Assembly (NCBI GenBank): GCA_038239195.1
Contig: JBBSEZ010000029.1
Location: forward strand, 1 to 38,875
Reading direction: 5' to 3'
Source of the DNA: JBBSEZ01 sp038239195
Lineage (GTDB): Bacteria; Planctomycetota; Planctomycetia; Gemmatales; Gemmataceae
Length of the DNA: 38,875 bases
Shown in pieces: positions 23,431-31,503 of this stretch (position 1 is its first letter; each line of letters opens with the position of its first letter). The notes beneath the pieces are model-generated. The model made no database searches. It was not told the DNA's origin and saw nothing but the letters and a program-made list of their open reading frames with translations. The translations under genes and the position numbers were made by a program.

Positions 23431-24537
23431 TTATCCTCGCGACGCTGCCCGTCCTGGCGGCGGAAGCGGCACCACGGTATCGCGCTTCCCCTCCGCGCCA
23501 ATCACGCGGACGTAAGCAATCGGCCGAGGATCGTCGTGGTCCCAAAATGCGCTCGCGTAGACGACCCCGTCAGGCCCCGTCGTCTGCAACATGCCTCGAT
23601 ACCATTCGACGTACTCGAGGTCGCGACCGAGACACTGCTCGGCCAGTTTTGGATACCCCCTGGCCAGGTTGTGGGCGGAATCGAAGCCTGGCGGCATCCC
23701 TGGCAATCCGCGCCACCCGCGACCGATGTAGTAAGGGAAGTCCCTCCCTGGAGGGCTGGGCCCTCCCCACCACGCGATGCGTTCGTCGATCCTGGCCCCG
23801 TGCGCCGGGGAGATCATCGAGGCGGGGGCAATGATGCAGTGCCAGTCGCCCCCGCCCGCGGTGTCCTCGATCCACGGGACGACGCGGGCCCGCTCGTATC
23901 CCAACGCGTGAAGCTCCGCGACCAGGAACAGTAAATGCCGCCACTGCCGGAACGTGGCCCGAACCTCGTCGCATTCATCGGGGGAGGGAAAGTATCGCCG
24001 GCAGGCCCGGCACGTGCTCCCGCGCAATCCCCATTCGCCCGGGACCAGGTCGCCCTGGCAAGAGGGGCAGCACCCTTGGGACGGAGGCCCTTCGGTTGGC
24101 ATGGTGCGTCCTTCTCGGGCGGCCCTGGTCAGGGGCGCCGGTTGCTTTTTCACAAGCCAGCGGACCAGCTCGACCGCGGCGATCAGCAAGAGGGCCAGCG
24201 GTGCCCCAACCTTCCGGGCCATGCGGCTTGCGGCGAGGCCCGGCTCGTCGCGACTCGAGGCAGCCCCGATGAATGCGAAGATAACGCAGATCGCGACGAA
24301 CGCCCCGAATTCGAGGCCACGCCACACCCACGTGCTCACCTCGCCGCTGGCACTCGCCTCGGGAGGGCTCGGTGGAAGAGCGGGACGGGCTGGCTCACTG
24401 GCCGCCGGGACCGCCATCGGGAACGCCGGCACGGGGATGACCGTGCCGCACCCAGCACAGGCCACGCTTCTGCCGGCTTCCGCTTCGGGGGCGAGCGCCG
24501 TCTTTCTGCACGTCGGGCAACTGATGGGGATGGACAT
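23431..24537 (-). CDS. Zinc-ribbon membrane protein of unknown function
   Basis: A 368-residue protein. An N-terminal zinc ribbon (CPTCRKTALAPEAEAGRSVACAGC, Cys 7, 10, 27 and 30) is followed by a Pro/Ala-rich linker, two hydrophobic segments (about 77-93 and 110-127), and a second CxxC...CxxC pair (CPSCQGDL...CRACRRYF). The C-terminal 170 residues form an unfamiliar alpha/beta domain with many aromatic residues. Zinc ribbons of this kind are common in Gemmataceae proteins of unknown role. AGGAGA lies about 7 bases before the ATG. It is 139 bases upstream of the PhoD gene on the same strand and may be separate. Confidence 0.72.
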   Translation of the reverse strand: MSIPISCPTCRKTALAPEAEAGRSVACAGCGTVIPVPAFPMAVPAASEPARPALPPSPPEASASGEVSTWVWRGLEFGAFVAICVIFAFIGAASSRDEPGLAASRMARKVGAPLALLLIAAVELVRWLVKKQPAPLTRAAREGRTMPTEGPPSQGCCPSCQGDLVPGEWGLRGSTCRACRRYFPSPDECDEVRATFRQWRHLLFLVAELHALGYERARVVPWIEDTAGGGDWHCIIAPASMISPAHGARIDERIAWWGGPSPPGRDFPYYIGRGWRGLPGMPPGFDSAHNLARGYPKLAEQCLGRDLEYVEWYRGMLQTTGPDGVVYASAFWDHDDPRPIAYVRVIGAEGKRDTVVPLPPPGRAASRG

Positions 24538-24762
24538 GCTATCTCCTGAATTTGGTGTGCAGAAAAGATGAAATCACAAGCCCTTGCTCCACTCACCTCG
24601 GGTGATTGTGGTTGCCGCCCATCATGCCACAGCGGGGGATGGCACATAAGCTTGTTCGTACAGCAGCGCTACGGGCCAACACGCCATCCGACACTTTCTG
24701 CGACTCCGACCACACTCGACTGTCGCGTCGTTCTACGCCTCGCACACCATTCCAGTGGGCCG

Positions 24763-26265
24763 TCAGCCTTCCAGGAAGGACGCGAATGCCGCCGGTGTCA
24801 CCCGGGACCGGGCACGGCTTTCCGCCGCGGCGTAGGACTCCTTGTTGGTGCGGACCGTCTGCACGGCCTCCGCGAAGTATTCCGTCGCGGGCCGCAGAGA
24901 CAGGCCGCGCGCCCGGTCATAGGCGAGCAGCGCCTTGCCGTCCTCGACCAGCCGCTTCAGGTCCGCGCCGGTGAACGAGCCCGTCTCCCGCGCCAGGAGC
25001 GCCCCGTCCACCTCGTCGATTGTCTTGGGCAGGCCGGCCAGGTGGCGCTGGAGGATCACGGCCCGCGTGGCCTCGTCGGGGAGGCGCATCTCCAGCCAGA
25101 GCTCCACCCGCCCCGAGCGCACCAGCGCCGGCGGCAGCGTCGCCACGTCCATGACCGTCATCATTACGCAGACCCGGCCGGCGGTCTCGCTCTCCAGCCC
25201 GTCGAGCAGGGTTAGCAGGTAGCGGTACAGGCCGGCGCCCTGCATGTCCTGGCTCTCGAAGAGCATGTCGCTGTCGTCGATGAACAGGATCGACGGCGCG
25301 CTCTGCTTGGCCTTCTCGAACAAGTCGTGGACGCGCTCGAAGAAGTTGCACGAGCCTGCGATGAAAGTGCCGTCGAGCAGGAAGAACTTGCCCTTGAGCC
25401 GATGCGCCAGCGCCCTCCCGATGGTGGTTTTGCCCGTGCCCGGGGGCCCCGCCAGCAGCACGCCCCGCTTCGGCTTCAGGCCCAGTTCGCTGGCCAGCTC
25501 GTCGTTCTCCAGGGGCACGACGATGTTGGCCTCCAGACTGCGGATCACGTCGTCCACGCCGTGCAGGTCGCGGAGCTCGACGGACTGGACCTCGCCCAGG
25601 TCCACGTTGCTGAAGAGCCGGTTGGACCGCAGGTAGTCGATGAACTGGTCCGTGTCGAGACCGTCCCGGTCGCGATGAAACTGGCAAGCAGCCTTGAGCT
25701 GATGGGCGTTCAATTCCCGGGCGAAGCGGTAGACCCTGCGGTAGTCGAGCTGCCCAGCACGGTCGGCACCGAGGTAACACCGACACAAAACCTCGTAATC
25801 CTCGGCGTCGAACTCGCGGATGCGGGCGAAGTGGCAACGCTCCTTGATAGGCCGGGACGGCTCCTGAACGGTCGCGAAAACCAGCTTCTTGCCGGCGTCG
25901 GCCGCGAAGCTGGTCAGCGTGGTGAGCGGCGCGTCGAGCAAGCCGAATCGCGGGTAGAAGTGGTGCGTGGCCACGTTGCTCAGCAGCCGGAGGTCATCCA
26001 CGATCACGACGTCGTGGGCCTCGAGCGCCTGAAGCACGAGTTGCTCGAAGGTCTCTTCCAGGGCTGCGGGGTCGCGCAGGCGCAGGGCGCAAATGAAGTC
26101 CTGCATGTTCAGGAAGGCCCCGCCGACGTCGCGGTGAAGCTGGCGCAAAACGGTGGTGCGGCCGGCGCCGTCGTTGCCCGCGAGCACGAAGACGTTGCCG
26201 AGGGGGAGCAAGCGTCGCAGTTCGTCATAGCCCCGCTGCTGGGAAGGAGAGAGTTGCAAGGACAT
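24763..26265 (-). CDS. Tandem AAA ATPase with altered Walker motifs
   Basis: A 500-residue protein with two P-loop modules. The first (residues 1-220) has GNDGAGRT at 30-37, where the usual Lys is Arg, and VVIVDD at 86-91, so it is probably a weak or non-hydrolysing site. The second (230-500) is a classical AAA domain: GPPGTGKT at 273-280 is intact, Walker B is ILFIDD (326-331) with Asp in place of the catalytic Glu, and RSGRVE stands in the place of the arginine-finger region. Such AAA proteins unfold or remodel proteins. It has no protease or membrane domain. I chose ATG 26265 as upstream sequence lacks homology. It is divergent from the toxin-antitoxin operon. Confidence 0.85.
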   Translation of the reverse strand: MSLQLSPSQQRGYDELRRLLPLGNVFVLAGNDGAGRTTVLRQLHRDVGGAFLNMQDFICALRLRDPAALEETFEQLVLQALEAHDVVIVDDLRLLSNVATHHFYPRFGLLDAPLTTLTSFAADAGKKLVFATVQEPSRPIKERCHFARIREFDAEDYEVLCRCYLGADRAGQLDYRRVYRFARELNAHQLKAACQFHRDRDGLDTDQFIDYLRSNRLFSNVDLGEVQSVELRDLHGVDDVIRSLEANIVVPLENDELASELGLKPKRGVLLAGPPGTGKTTIGRALAHRLKGKFFLLDGTFIAGSCNFFERVHDLFEKAKQSAPSILFIDDSDMLFESQDMQGAGLYRYLLTLLDGLESETAGRVCVMMTVMDVATLPPALVRSGRVELWLEMRLPDEATRAVILQRHLAGLPKTIDEVDGALLARETGSFTGADLKRLVEDGKALLAYDRARGLSLRPATEYFAEAVQTVRTNKESYAAAESRARSRVTPAAFASFLEG

Positions 26266-26374
26266 GGGGCCACCTGGGTCGGGCCTGGTTCTCTTCCTGC
26301 GCGGTGGAAACACTGACGCCATGGGCATTATGCCTGGAACGAGCTTCGTTGGTAGAGGCCGAGGCATGACCTGC

Positions 26375-26403
26375 GGCAATCTTCGCATTTTGCGAAGATT
26401 GCC
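26375..26403. promoter_or_regulatory. Perfect palindrome (13-base arms), likely operator for the toxin-antitoxin genes
   Basis: GGCAATCTTCGCA (26375-26387) and its exact complement (26391-26403) flank TTT. It ends one base before the predicted -35 box of the HigBA promoter and lies in the divergent gap to the AAA gene. Antitoxins of the HigA type autoregulate by binding palindromes at their promoter, so this is the natural candidate site. A terminator-like hairpin is possible but there is no T-run. Confidence 0.5.
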
Positions 26404-26404
26404 C

Positions 26405-26433
26405 TTGATAATCCGCTCTGGAAGGGCGATACT
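26405..26433 (+). promoter_or_regulatory. Predicted sigma-70-type promoter of higBA
   Basis: TTGATA (26405-26410) and GATACT (26428-26433) are separated by 17 bases, a good match to the consensus. Local composition is AT-rich compared with the rest of the window. It would start transcription near 26440, giving a leader of about 100 bases before the toxin start. Confidence 0.45.
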
Positions 26434-26540
26434 TAGAGAGAGGTCTGCCAAGCGGACTTCAACAACGTCCATTGGTGTATAAAACGGATGCTATGAGGAG
26501 GTATTTTCGATGGTTCCTTCACTCCTTTGTGAGGTGGTTG

Positions 26541-26834
26541 ATGCACGTCATTTCGATCAAGAAGCTCCGTCTATTCTGGGAGCTTCATCCAGACGCGGAA
26601 GGGCCTTTGCGAGCTTGGCATCAGACCGCGGAGCGGGCGAACTGGGAGAAAGTCGCCGACGTCCATGCTGTCTACGGCAGGGGCGTGGACCAAGTTGGGA
26701 AGTTCACAGTATTCGACGTCGGGGGCAATAAATATCGCCTCATCGCTGTCATTCACTTCAACCGAGGGAAAGTGTTCATCCGACACGCCCTGACCCACGA
26801 CGAATACGACTTGGGGAAATGGAAGGCCGACTAA
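26541..26834 (+). CDS. higB: HigB-type toxin (ribosome-dependent mRNA interferase family)
   Basis: A 97-residue protein matching the HigB toxin family: start MHVISIKKLRLFWELHPDAE, then VADVHAVYG, QVGKFTVFDVGGNKYRLIA and the end RHALTHDEYDLGKW. HigB toxins cleave translated mRNA at the ribosome and are neutralised by HigA. Lys in GGNKYRLIA and the late His/Asp/Tyr cluster are the conserved residues I can see. The ATG at 26541 has GAGGTGG about 5 bases upstream and gives the normal family N-terminus; an in-frame start at 26472 would add 23 unusual residues. The toxin precedes its antitoxin, the usual order for higBA. Confidence 0.9.
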   Translation: MHVISIKKLRLFWELHPDAEGPLRAWHQTAERANWEKVADVHAVYGRGVDQVGKFTVFDVGGNKYRLIAVIHFNRGKVFIRHALTHDEYDLGKWKAD

Positions 26835-26852
26835 CGGCCCTTCTCCTTCTTC

Positions 26853-26883
26853 CGCCGCGGCGCACAACGGATGCGCCGCGGCG
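26853..26883. repeat. 12-base-stem GC hairpin between toxin and antitoxin genes
   Basis: CGCCGCGGCGCA (26853-26864) pairs perfectly with 26872-26883 around a 7-base loop (CAACGGA). It lies in the 65-base gap between higB and higA, 18 bases after the toxin stop and 16 before the antitoxin ATG. It may alter the relative levels of the two proteins or be a small palindromic repeat. Confidence 0.55.
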
Positions 26884-26899
26884 CATTCGGAACAGAACC

Positions 26900-27328
26900 A
26901 TGCTACCACTGAATCCGACAATTTCTGAGGCTCCAGGAGGCGTGTATTTCGACCTCGTCCGCCGCTTCCCGCTGCGCCCCCTCCGCTCCGAGGAGGAGCT
27001 CGACCGAGCAATCGCGACGGTCGATTCCCTGCTCGATCGAGAAGCTCTCGGTGTGGACGAGCAGGACTACCTCGACGTCCTGAGCGACTTGGTTGAGCGC
27101 TACGAGCGCGACGAGCACCCGATGGCGCCGCTCCCGGACGGGCAGTTGCTTGCGCACTTGGTTGAGGCGCGCGGCGTGACGCAGGCCGAATTGGCCCGAG
27201 AGACGGAGATTGCCGAATCGACTATTTCCGAGGTGCTCTCGGGGAAGCGGGCCTTGAACCGGAAGCACATCGGCAAACTGTCCCGCTACTTCGGCGTGCA
27301 ACCCGGGACGTTCTCCGACCCGTCCTGA
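26900..27328 (+). CDS. higA: HigA-type antitoxin with XRE helix-turn-helix
   Basis: A 142-residue protein. The N-terminal part (VYFDLVRRFPLRPLRSEEELDRAI...DYLDVLSDLVERYE) is the toxin-binding half seen in HigA-like antitoxins linked to HigB. The helix-turn-helix lies at about residues 94-117 (TQAELARETEIAES then TISEVLSGKR) and is followed by NRKHIGKLSRYFGV. It should bind the promoter palindrome and repress its own operon, more so in complex with HigB. I chose the ATG at 26900 although its Shine-Dalgarno is weak; a GTG at 26942 starting VYFDLVRR is the main alternative. Confidence 0.88.
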   Translation: MLPLNPTISEAPGGVYFDLVRRFPLRPLRSEEELDRAIATVDSLLDREALGVDEQDYLDVLSDLVERYERDEHPMAPLPDGQLLAHLVEARGVTQAELARETEIAESTISEVLSGKRALNRKHIGKLSRYFGVQPGTFSDPS

Positions 27329-27362
27329 CTTCTCTTGGAGCCCCGCTTGTCAGGGCTGCTGG

Positions 27363-28535
27363 TCAAGACGCTGGCGGGAGGCAGTCGCGCAGGTTGTCCA
27401 GCGCCTCCACGAACCGCTCGACATCCGCATCGCTGTGCCCCGCCGTAAGGCTGATGCGCAACCGCGCCGTCCCCTCCGGCACCGACGGCGGGCGGATGGC
27501 CGGCACCAGCAGCCCGCGCTCCTCCAGCCGCTTCGACAGGGCGACCGCCTCGCGCGCCCCGCCAACCATGACGGGAACGATTGGCGGCCCCGATCCAGCG
27601 ATGGGGAGGCCCAGCCCTCTCCGCAGCCGCCACGCCAGAGAGAGCACGTGCCGGCGCCGCTCCGGTTCTTCCTGCACGATTCGCACGGCCCGCCGCGCCG
27701 CCGCCGCGACCGGCGGGGCAATGCCGGTCGAGAACACGTAGGGCCGGGCGTGGTTGATGAGATAGTCGATGAGCCGGCGCTCCCCACACACGAACCCGCC
27801 CTGTGCCCCCAGCGCCTTGCTCAGCGTGCCAACCTTGATCAGTCGTTCCGCGGCCAGCCCGTCCAGGCACACCTCGCTGGCCCCCCGACCGTGCTCGCCG
27901 AGCACGCCGGTCGCGTGCGCCTCGTCGATCAGGAGGAGGGCGTCGTGCTCCTCCGCCAGCCGCCCCAGTTCTGCCAGCGGGGCCAGGTCGCCGTCCATGC
28001 CGAAGACGGTGTCGGTGACGATGACCCGGCGCCGCGCCCGCGGCCCGTGCACCGTCAGCAACTCGGCCAGGTGGCCCGCGTCGGCGTGCCGATAGACGTG
28101 AATCGGGGCCCGCGACAGGCGGCACCCGTCGATCAGGCTGGCATGATTGAGGGCGTCGCTGAAGAGCGCATCGTCGCGGCCGGCGAGGGCGCTGACGACG
28201 GCGAGATTGGCCGCGAAGCCGCTGCTGAAGACCAGCGCCGACTCGGTGCCCTCCCATTCTGCGAGTGCGCGCTCGAGGGCTCGCGTGGGAGGCAACAGTC
28301 CCGAGACGAGCGGCGAGGCCCCAGCGCCGCAGCCGTATTTCCGCGCCGCGACCGCGGCGGCGCGGGCCAGCCGCGGGTCGGCGGCGAGGCCGAGGTAGTC
28401 GTTGGAGGAGAAGTTGAGCAGTTCCCGTCCGCGCACGCGAACGCAGGCGCCCTGGGCGGATTGCAAGCGCCGGCGCGTGCGGTAGAGGCCGAGGCGCCGG
28501 CGCTCGTCCAGGTCGTCCTCCATCCACGCCGCCAT
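27363..28535 (-). CDS. bioF: 8-amino-7-oxononanoate synthase
   Basis: A 390-residue PLP enzyme of the alpha-oxoamine synthase family. In biotin synthesis BioF condenses pimeloyl-thioester with alanine. Key features are FSSNDYLGL at 42-50, the SGFAANLAV stretch, DEAHATG at 204-210 and the PLP lysine in TLSKALGAQGG (K240). The neighbouring biotin synthase gene favours BioF over the related 2-amino-3-ketobutyrate ligase or serine palmitoyltransferase. Its start is 48 bases after the bioB stop, so bioB-bioF are likely co-transcribed. The Met at residue 5 is an alternative start. The other biotin genes (bioA, bioD, bioC/H) are not in the window. Confidence 0.92.
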   Translation of the reverse strand: MAAWMEDDLDERRRLGLYRTRRRLQSAQGACVRVRGRELLNFSSNDYLGLAADPRLARAAAVAARKYGCGAGASPLVSGLLPPTRALERALAEWEGTESALVFSSGFAANLAVVSALAGRDDALFSDALNHASLIDGCRLSRAPIHVYRHADAGHLAELLTVHGPRARRRVIVTDTVFGMDGDLAPLAELGRLAEEHDALLLIDEAHATGVLGEHGRGASEVCLDGLAAERLIKVGTLSKALGAQGGFVCGERRLIDYLINHARPYVFSTGIAPPVAAAARRAVRIVQEEPERRRHVLSLAWRLRRGLGLPIAGSGPPIVPVMVGGAREAVALSKRLEERGLLVPAIRPPSVPEGTARLRISLTAGHSDADVERFVEALDNLRDCLPPAS

Positions 28536-28583
28536 GAGGGGCCGCCGGAGCGCGGTTCGAGGACCGCGGCTAAATGAAGGGGC

Positions 28584-29660
28584 TCACGACAACACCGGCA
28601 ACGCCCACGACCGCGGCGCTTCCTCCGCGATCGAGGGGGGCGGTGCGCCGTTCGGATCGACGTCGCCGACGCGATCGTCCTGCCAGCTCAACTCGAGGTC
28701 CTCGATCATCTGCAGGTCTTCGCTGTTCGGCCGGCCAAGCGTGGCGAGGTAGTTGCCGATCAGCCCGCTCGTTCCGCCCACGTAGAAGATCCAACTCTGG
28801 AGGTCGCGCAGGTTCTTCTCGCGCCCTCCGGCCACCTTCAAGTCCACCGTCGGCAGTACGAGCCGCATCACGGCGATGATCTTCAGGATCTCCATCGGCC
28901 GCAGGCGCGGGCTGTCCGCCAGGGGCGTGCCGGCAATGGGGAAGAGGAAGTTGAGCGGGACGACGTGGGGGTTGAGCTCCTTGAGGCTGAAGGCGAGGCT
29001 GACGCGATCCTCGACCGACTCGCCCATGCCGAAGATGCAGCCGCAGCACGTCTCCAGCCCCACCTTCTGGGCCAGCCGCACCGTCTCGACGCGCTCCTGC
29101 CAGGTGTGCGTGGTCACCACCTTGGGGTAGAACTCGCGCGACGTTTCGAGGTTGTGGTTGATGCGGCGCACCCCGGCCGCCTTGAGGTCGCGCGCCTGCT
29201 CTTCGTCGAGCGTGCCGAGCGTGGCGCAGTGGCAGATGCCGTCCACCTCCTTCATCGCGTGGACGGCCTCCATGATCTTCGGCCATTCGCGCTTGGTGGG
29301 GCCGCGCCCGCTGTTGACGATCCCGAAGGCGCTGGCGCCGTTGTCGCGCGCGCTCGCGCACGCCTTCGCCACGTCGGCGGCATCCATCATAGCGTGTGGC
29401 TCGATGCCCGTGTCGAAGTGCGCGCTCTGGGCGCAGAACCCACAGTCCTCGCTGCAATGCCCGAACTTGGTGGGCAGGATGCTGCAAAAAGTAACCCGGT
29501 TGCCGTGGAAGTGCCGGCGCACCTTGTGGGCGGCGTAGAACAGGTCGTAGACGTCCTCGCCCTGGAGCAAGAACAGCGCCCGCGCCTCGTCGCGCGCAAT
29601 CGCGCCGCCGTCGATGACACGCGCCGCCAACGATAGCAGGTCCGGTAGCTCGGCCGACAT
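28584..29660 (-). CDS. bioB: Biotin synthase
   Basis: A 358-residue radical-SAM enzyme that inserts sulfur into dethiobiotin. The radical-SAM cluster ligands are C69, C73 and C76 (CSEDCGFC). The sequence ICHCATLG and the ETCCGCIFGMGE stretch hold the other conserved Cys of the family, and GGREKNLRDLQSW and NYLATLGRP are typical of BioB C-termini. It is cytosolic. The protein has about 20-25 extra C-terminal residues (EDLELSWQ onwards). It is followed on - by bioF. No BirA-like regulator or obvious operator is nearby. Confidence 0.95.
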   Translation of the reverse strand: MSAELPDLLSLAARVIDGGAIARDEARALFLLQGEDVYDLFYAAHKVRRHFHGNRVTFCSILPTKFGHCSEDCGFCAQSAHFDTGIEPHAMMDAADVAKACASARDNGASAFGIVNSGRGPTKREWPKIMEAVHAMKEVDGICHCATLGTLDEEQARDLKAAGVRRINHNLETSREFYPKVVTTHTWQERVETVRLAQKVGLETCCGCIFGMGESVEDRVSLAFSLKELNPHVVPLNFLFPIAGTPLADSPRLRPMEILKIIAVMRLVLPTVDLKVAGGREKNLRDLQSWIFYVGGTSGLIGNYLATLGRPNSEDLQMIEDLELSWQDDRVGDVDPNGAPPPSIAEEAPRSWALPVLS

Positions 29661-29786
29661 GAAGCATCTCCCGGTTGGGGTTGCTGGGGCTGGGCTTCCG
29701 CGCAGATCCTCCTGACGATGATCGTACGGAGAAACGCCCCCGTCGTCCGGCCTGGGACGCTCGTTGCTCAGCGCATGCGCCAGGAA

Positions 29787-30500
29787 TCACCCGGCCTTGC
29801 GCTCGAACATCCCCGACCACGTTGCCTTCCACCACGGCTCCGGCGGGGGAGGGGGCGGTGGGGGAGGGGGCGCCTTCGCGCGGGCCCTGTCCTGTTTTCG
29901 CACCTCGTGGGCCTTCTTTTTTTTCCGGTCGTACCGCCGGCCGACGAGGAACTGCACCAACATGCCGACCACCATCGTGCCCACCACGGCCCAGTTCAGC
30001 AGCGGGCCGTTTTGCCCGGCCCAGGTCACGCTGTCGAACTTTCTCGCCCGGTCGGCCAGCACGAGCACGCTGTAGCCCAACAAGACGCTCCCCGCCAGGC
30101 TCGACAGCACCACCACCCAGAGCCGGTAGAGCAGCACCCCTACCAGTCCCCCGCCCGCAAAGCTCACCAGGGGCTCGTTCCACTCCGGCGCCAGCGTGCG
30201 CAACAGCGCCACGCCCACGATGCCGCCCGCCACGAACAGCAGCAGCCGCACCAGGGACAGCGCCAGCGCCCCGGCCGACACCGCCAGCAGCAGGCCAGCC
30301 ACGAGCGGTTGCGTCCCGTACTCGCGGCCATAGGCCAGCCCGAGCGTCCCGGCCGTCGCCGTCAGCCCCAGCGCCAGCCAGAAGCGGTGGCACCTTCCAC
30401 CCAGGGCCCACAGGAACAGGCCGACGGCCCCCGCCAGCACGGGGGCCCCGACGGGGAGCTGGCGCACTTCCTCGAGCAGATCGGGGGCCAGGACGTGCAT
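29787..30500 (-). CDS. Multi-pass membrane protein with poly-proline tail
   Basis: A 237-residue protein with about seven hydrophobic segments between residues 17 and 190, rich in Gly, Ala and Leu, followed by a cytoplasmic-looking basic region (RRYDRKKKKAHEVRKQ) and a run of ten prolines before the C-terminus. The helix pattern with glycine zippers resembles TMEM198/DUF4203-type proteins, but I am not certain. No transport or catalytic motif is visible. The gene stands alone between bioB (126 bases downstream) and the divergent STM4013-type operon. I cannot assign a function. Confidence 0.72.
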   Translation of the reverse strand: MHVLAPDLLEEVRQLPVGAPVLAGAVGLFLWALGGRCHRFWLALGLTATAGTLGLAYGREYGTQPLVAGLLLAVSAGALALSLVRLLLFVAGGIVGVALLRTLAPEWNEPLVSFAGGGLVGVLLYRLWVVVLSSLAGSVLLGYSVLVLADRARKFDSVTWAGQNGPLLNWAVVGTMVVGMLVQFLVGRRYDRKKKKAHEVRKQDRARAKAPPPPPPPPPPEPWWKATWSGMFERKAG

Positions 30501-30705
30501 GGCAGCGGAGCTCCTCTCTCGCGTTCGTCAGGCCAGCCCCATGCCGGCCCGGACAGAAAGTAACAGCGGGCCCCGCCGCGCGTCAAGACGGCGAACGACC
30601 CCGGGCCTTTCAGGGCTCACCTCTTGGGCGCCCTACCCAGCTTGAACCTCAGCCCCTTGCTCGCCATGATGACTCGGGGCCCCCACCGCGGGCAGAGTAC
30701 CGCTC

Positions 30706-31503
30706 ATGATCGACATGCACCAGGTCGTCGGCCGGGCGAGCGTCCTGTTCGTCACCCTCGATTGTCTCCGTTTTGACGTCGCCGCCCGGGCGCTCGCCGA
30801 GGCGCGCACGCCCCACCTCGCGGAACTGCTCCCGGCCGGTGGTTGGGAGGCGCGCGACACGCCGGGGACGTTCACGTTGCCCGCGCACCTGGCGTTCTTC
30901 CATGGCTTCTTGCCCACCCCCCAGGGCACGGGCAATCACCCGAGGCTGCTCGCCCTCGACTTCGAGGGATCGCTGACCATCGTCCCCCAGACCTACACCT
31001 TCTCGGGAGTGGACAACGTCCTTGCCGGCTTCCGCCAGCTCGACTATCGCACCTTCTGCGTGGGCGGGGTTGGCTTCTTCAACAAGCGCAACCCGCTCGG
31101 CCGCGTCCTGCCCGGCTACTTCGAGGAAAGCACCTGGTCGCCGGCGCTGGGCGTGACGGCACGCGATTCGACCGCCAACCAGGTCCGCGTCGCTCTGGAC
31201 TGGCTGGAAACGGTAGGCCCCGACGAGCGCTTCCTGCTGTTCCTGAACGTCTCGGCCACGCACCCGCCTCACGCCCATTACCTCCCCGGCCCGGGAGTCG
31301 ATGGCCTCGCCTCGCAGGCCGCCGCTTTGGCCTACGTCGATGGCCAGTTGCCCGCCCTGTTCCGTGCCGTGCGCGCTCGCGGCGACTGCTTCTGCCTGTT
31401 CATGGGCGACCACGGGGAGGCCTTTGGGGAAGACGGCCTCTGGGGCCATCGCCTCGCTCACCCCACGGTGACCATGGTGCCTTATGCCCACTTCTACCTC
31501 TGA
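30706..31503 (+). CDS. STM4013/SEN3800-family hydrolase (alkaline-phosphatase superfamily)
   Basis: A 265-residue protein with the sulfatase/alkaline-phosphatase fold: VLFVTLDCLRFD near the start with the first metal Asp (D19), a probable nucleophile Thr57 in TFTLPAH, and the MGDHGEAFGEDGLWGHRLAHP stretch near the C-terminus that provides late Asp/His ligands. It is shorter than typical sulfatases and has no signal peptide, so it is likely cytosolic. I recognise it as the hydrolase that is coded with STM4012- and STM4011-type radical-SAM proteins in Salmonella and many other bacteria. The substrate is not known to me. First gene of the operon, overlapping the next by 20 bases. Confidence 0.82.
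   Translation: MIDMHQVVGRASVLFVTLDCLRFDVAARALAEARTPHLAELLPAGGWEARDTPGTFTLPAHLAFFHGFLPTPQGTGNHPRLLALDFEGSLTIVPQTYTFSGVDNVLAGFRQLDYRTFCVGGVGFFNKRNPLGRVLPGYFEESTWSPALGVTARDSTANQVRVALDWLETVGPDERFLLFLNVSATHPPHAHYLPGPGVDGLASQAAALAYVDGQLPALFRAVRARGDCFCLFMGDHGEAFGEDGLWGHRLAHPTVTMVPYAHFYL

Noticed and set aside
20790..23834. A 1014-codon + frame across the oxidoreductase and PhoD genes
   Set aside because: Both - strand genes have full sets of family motifs. The + frame is rich in His, Arg and Ala and lacks any domain.
30642..30670. TTGAAC-17-CATGAT as promoter for the STM4013-type operon
   Set aside because: Each box matches only four of six positions in a GC-rich gap, too weak to list as a feature.
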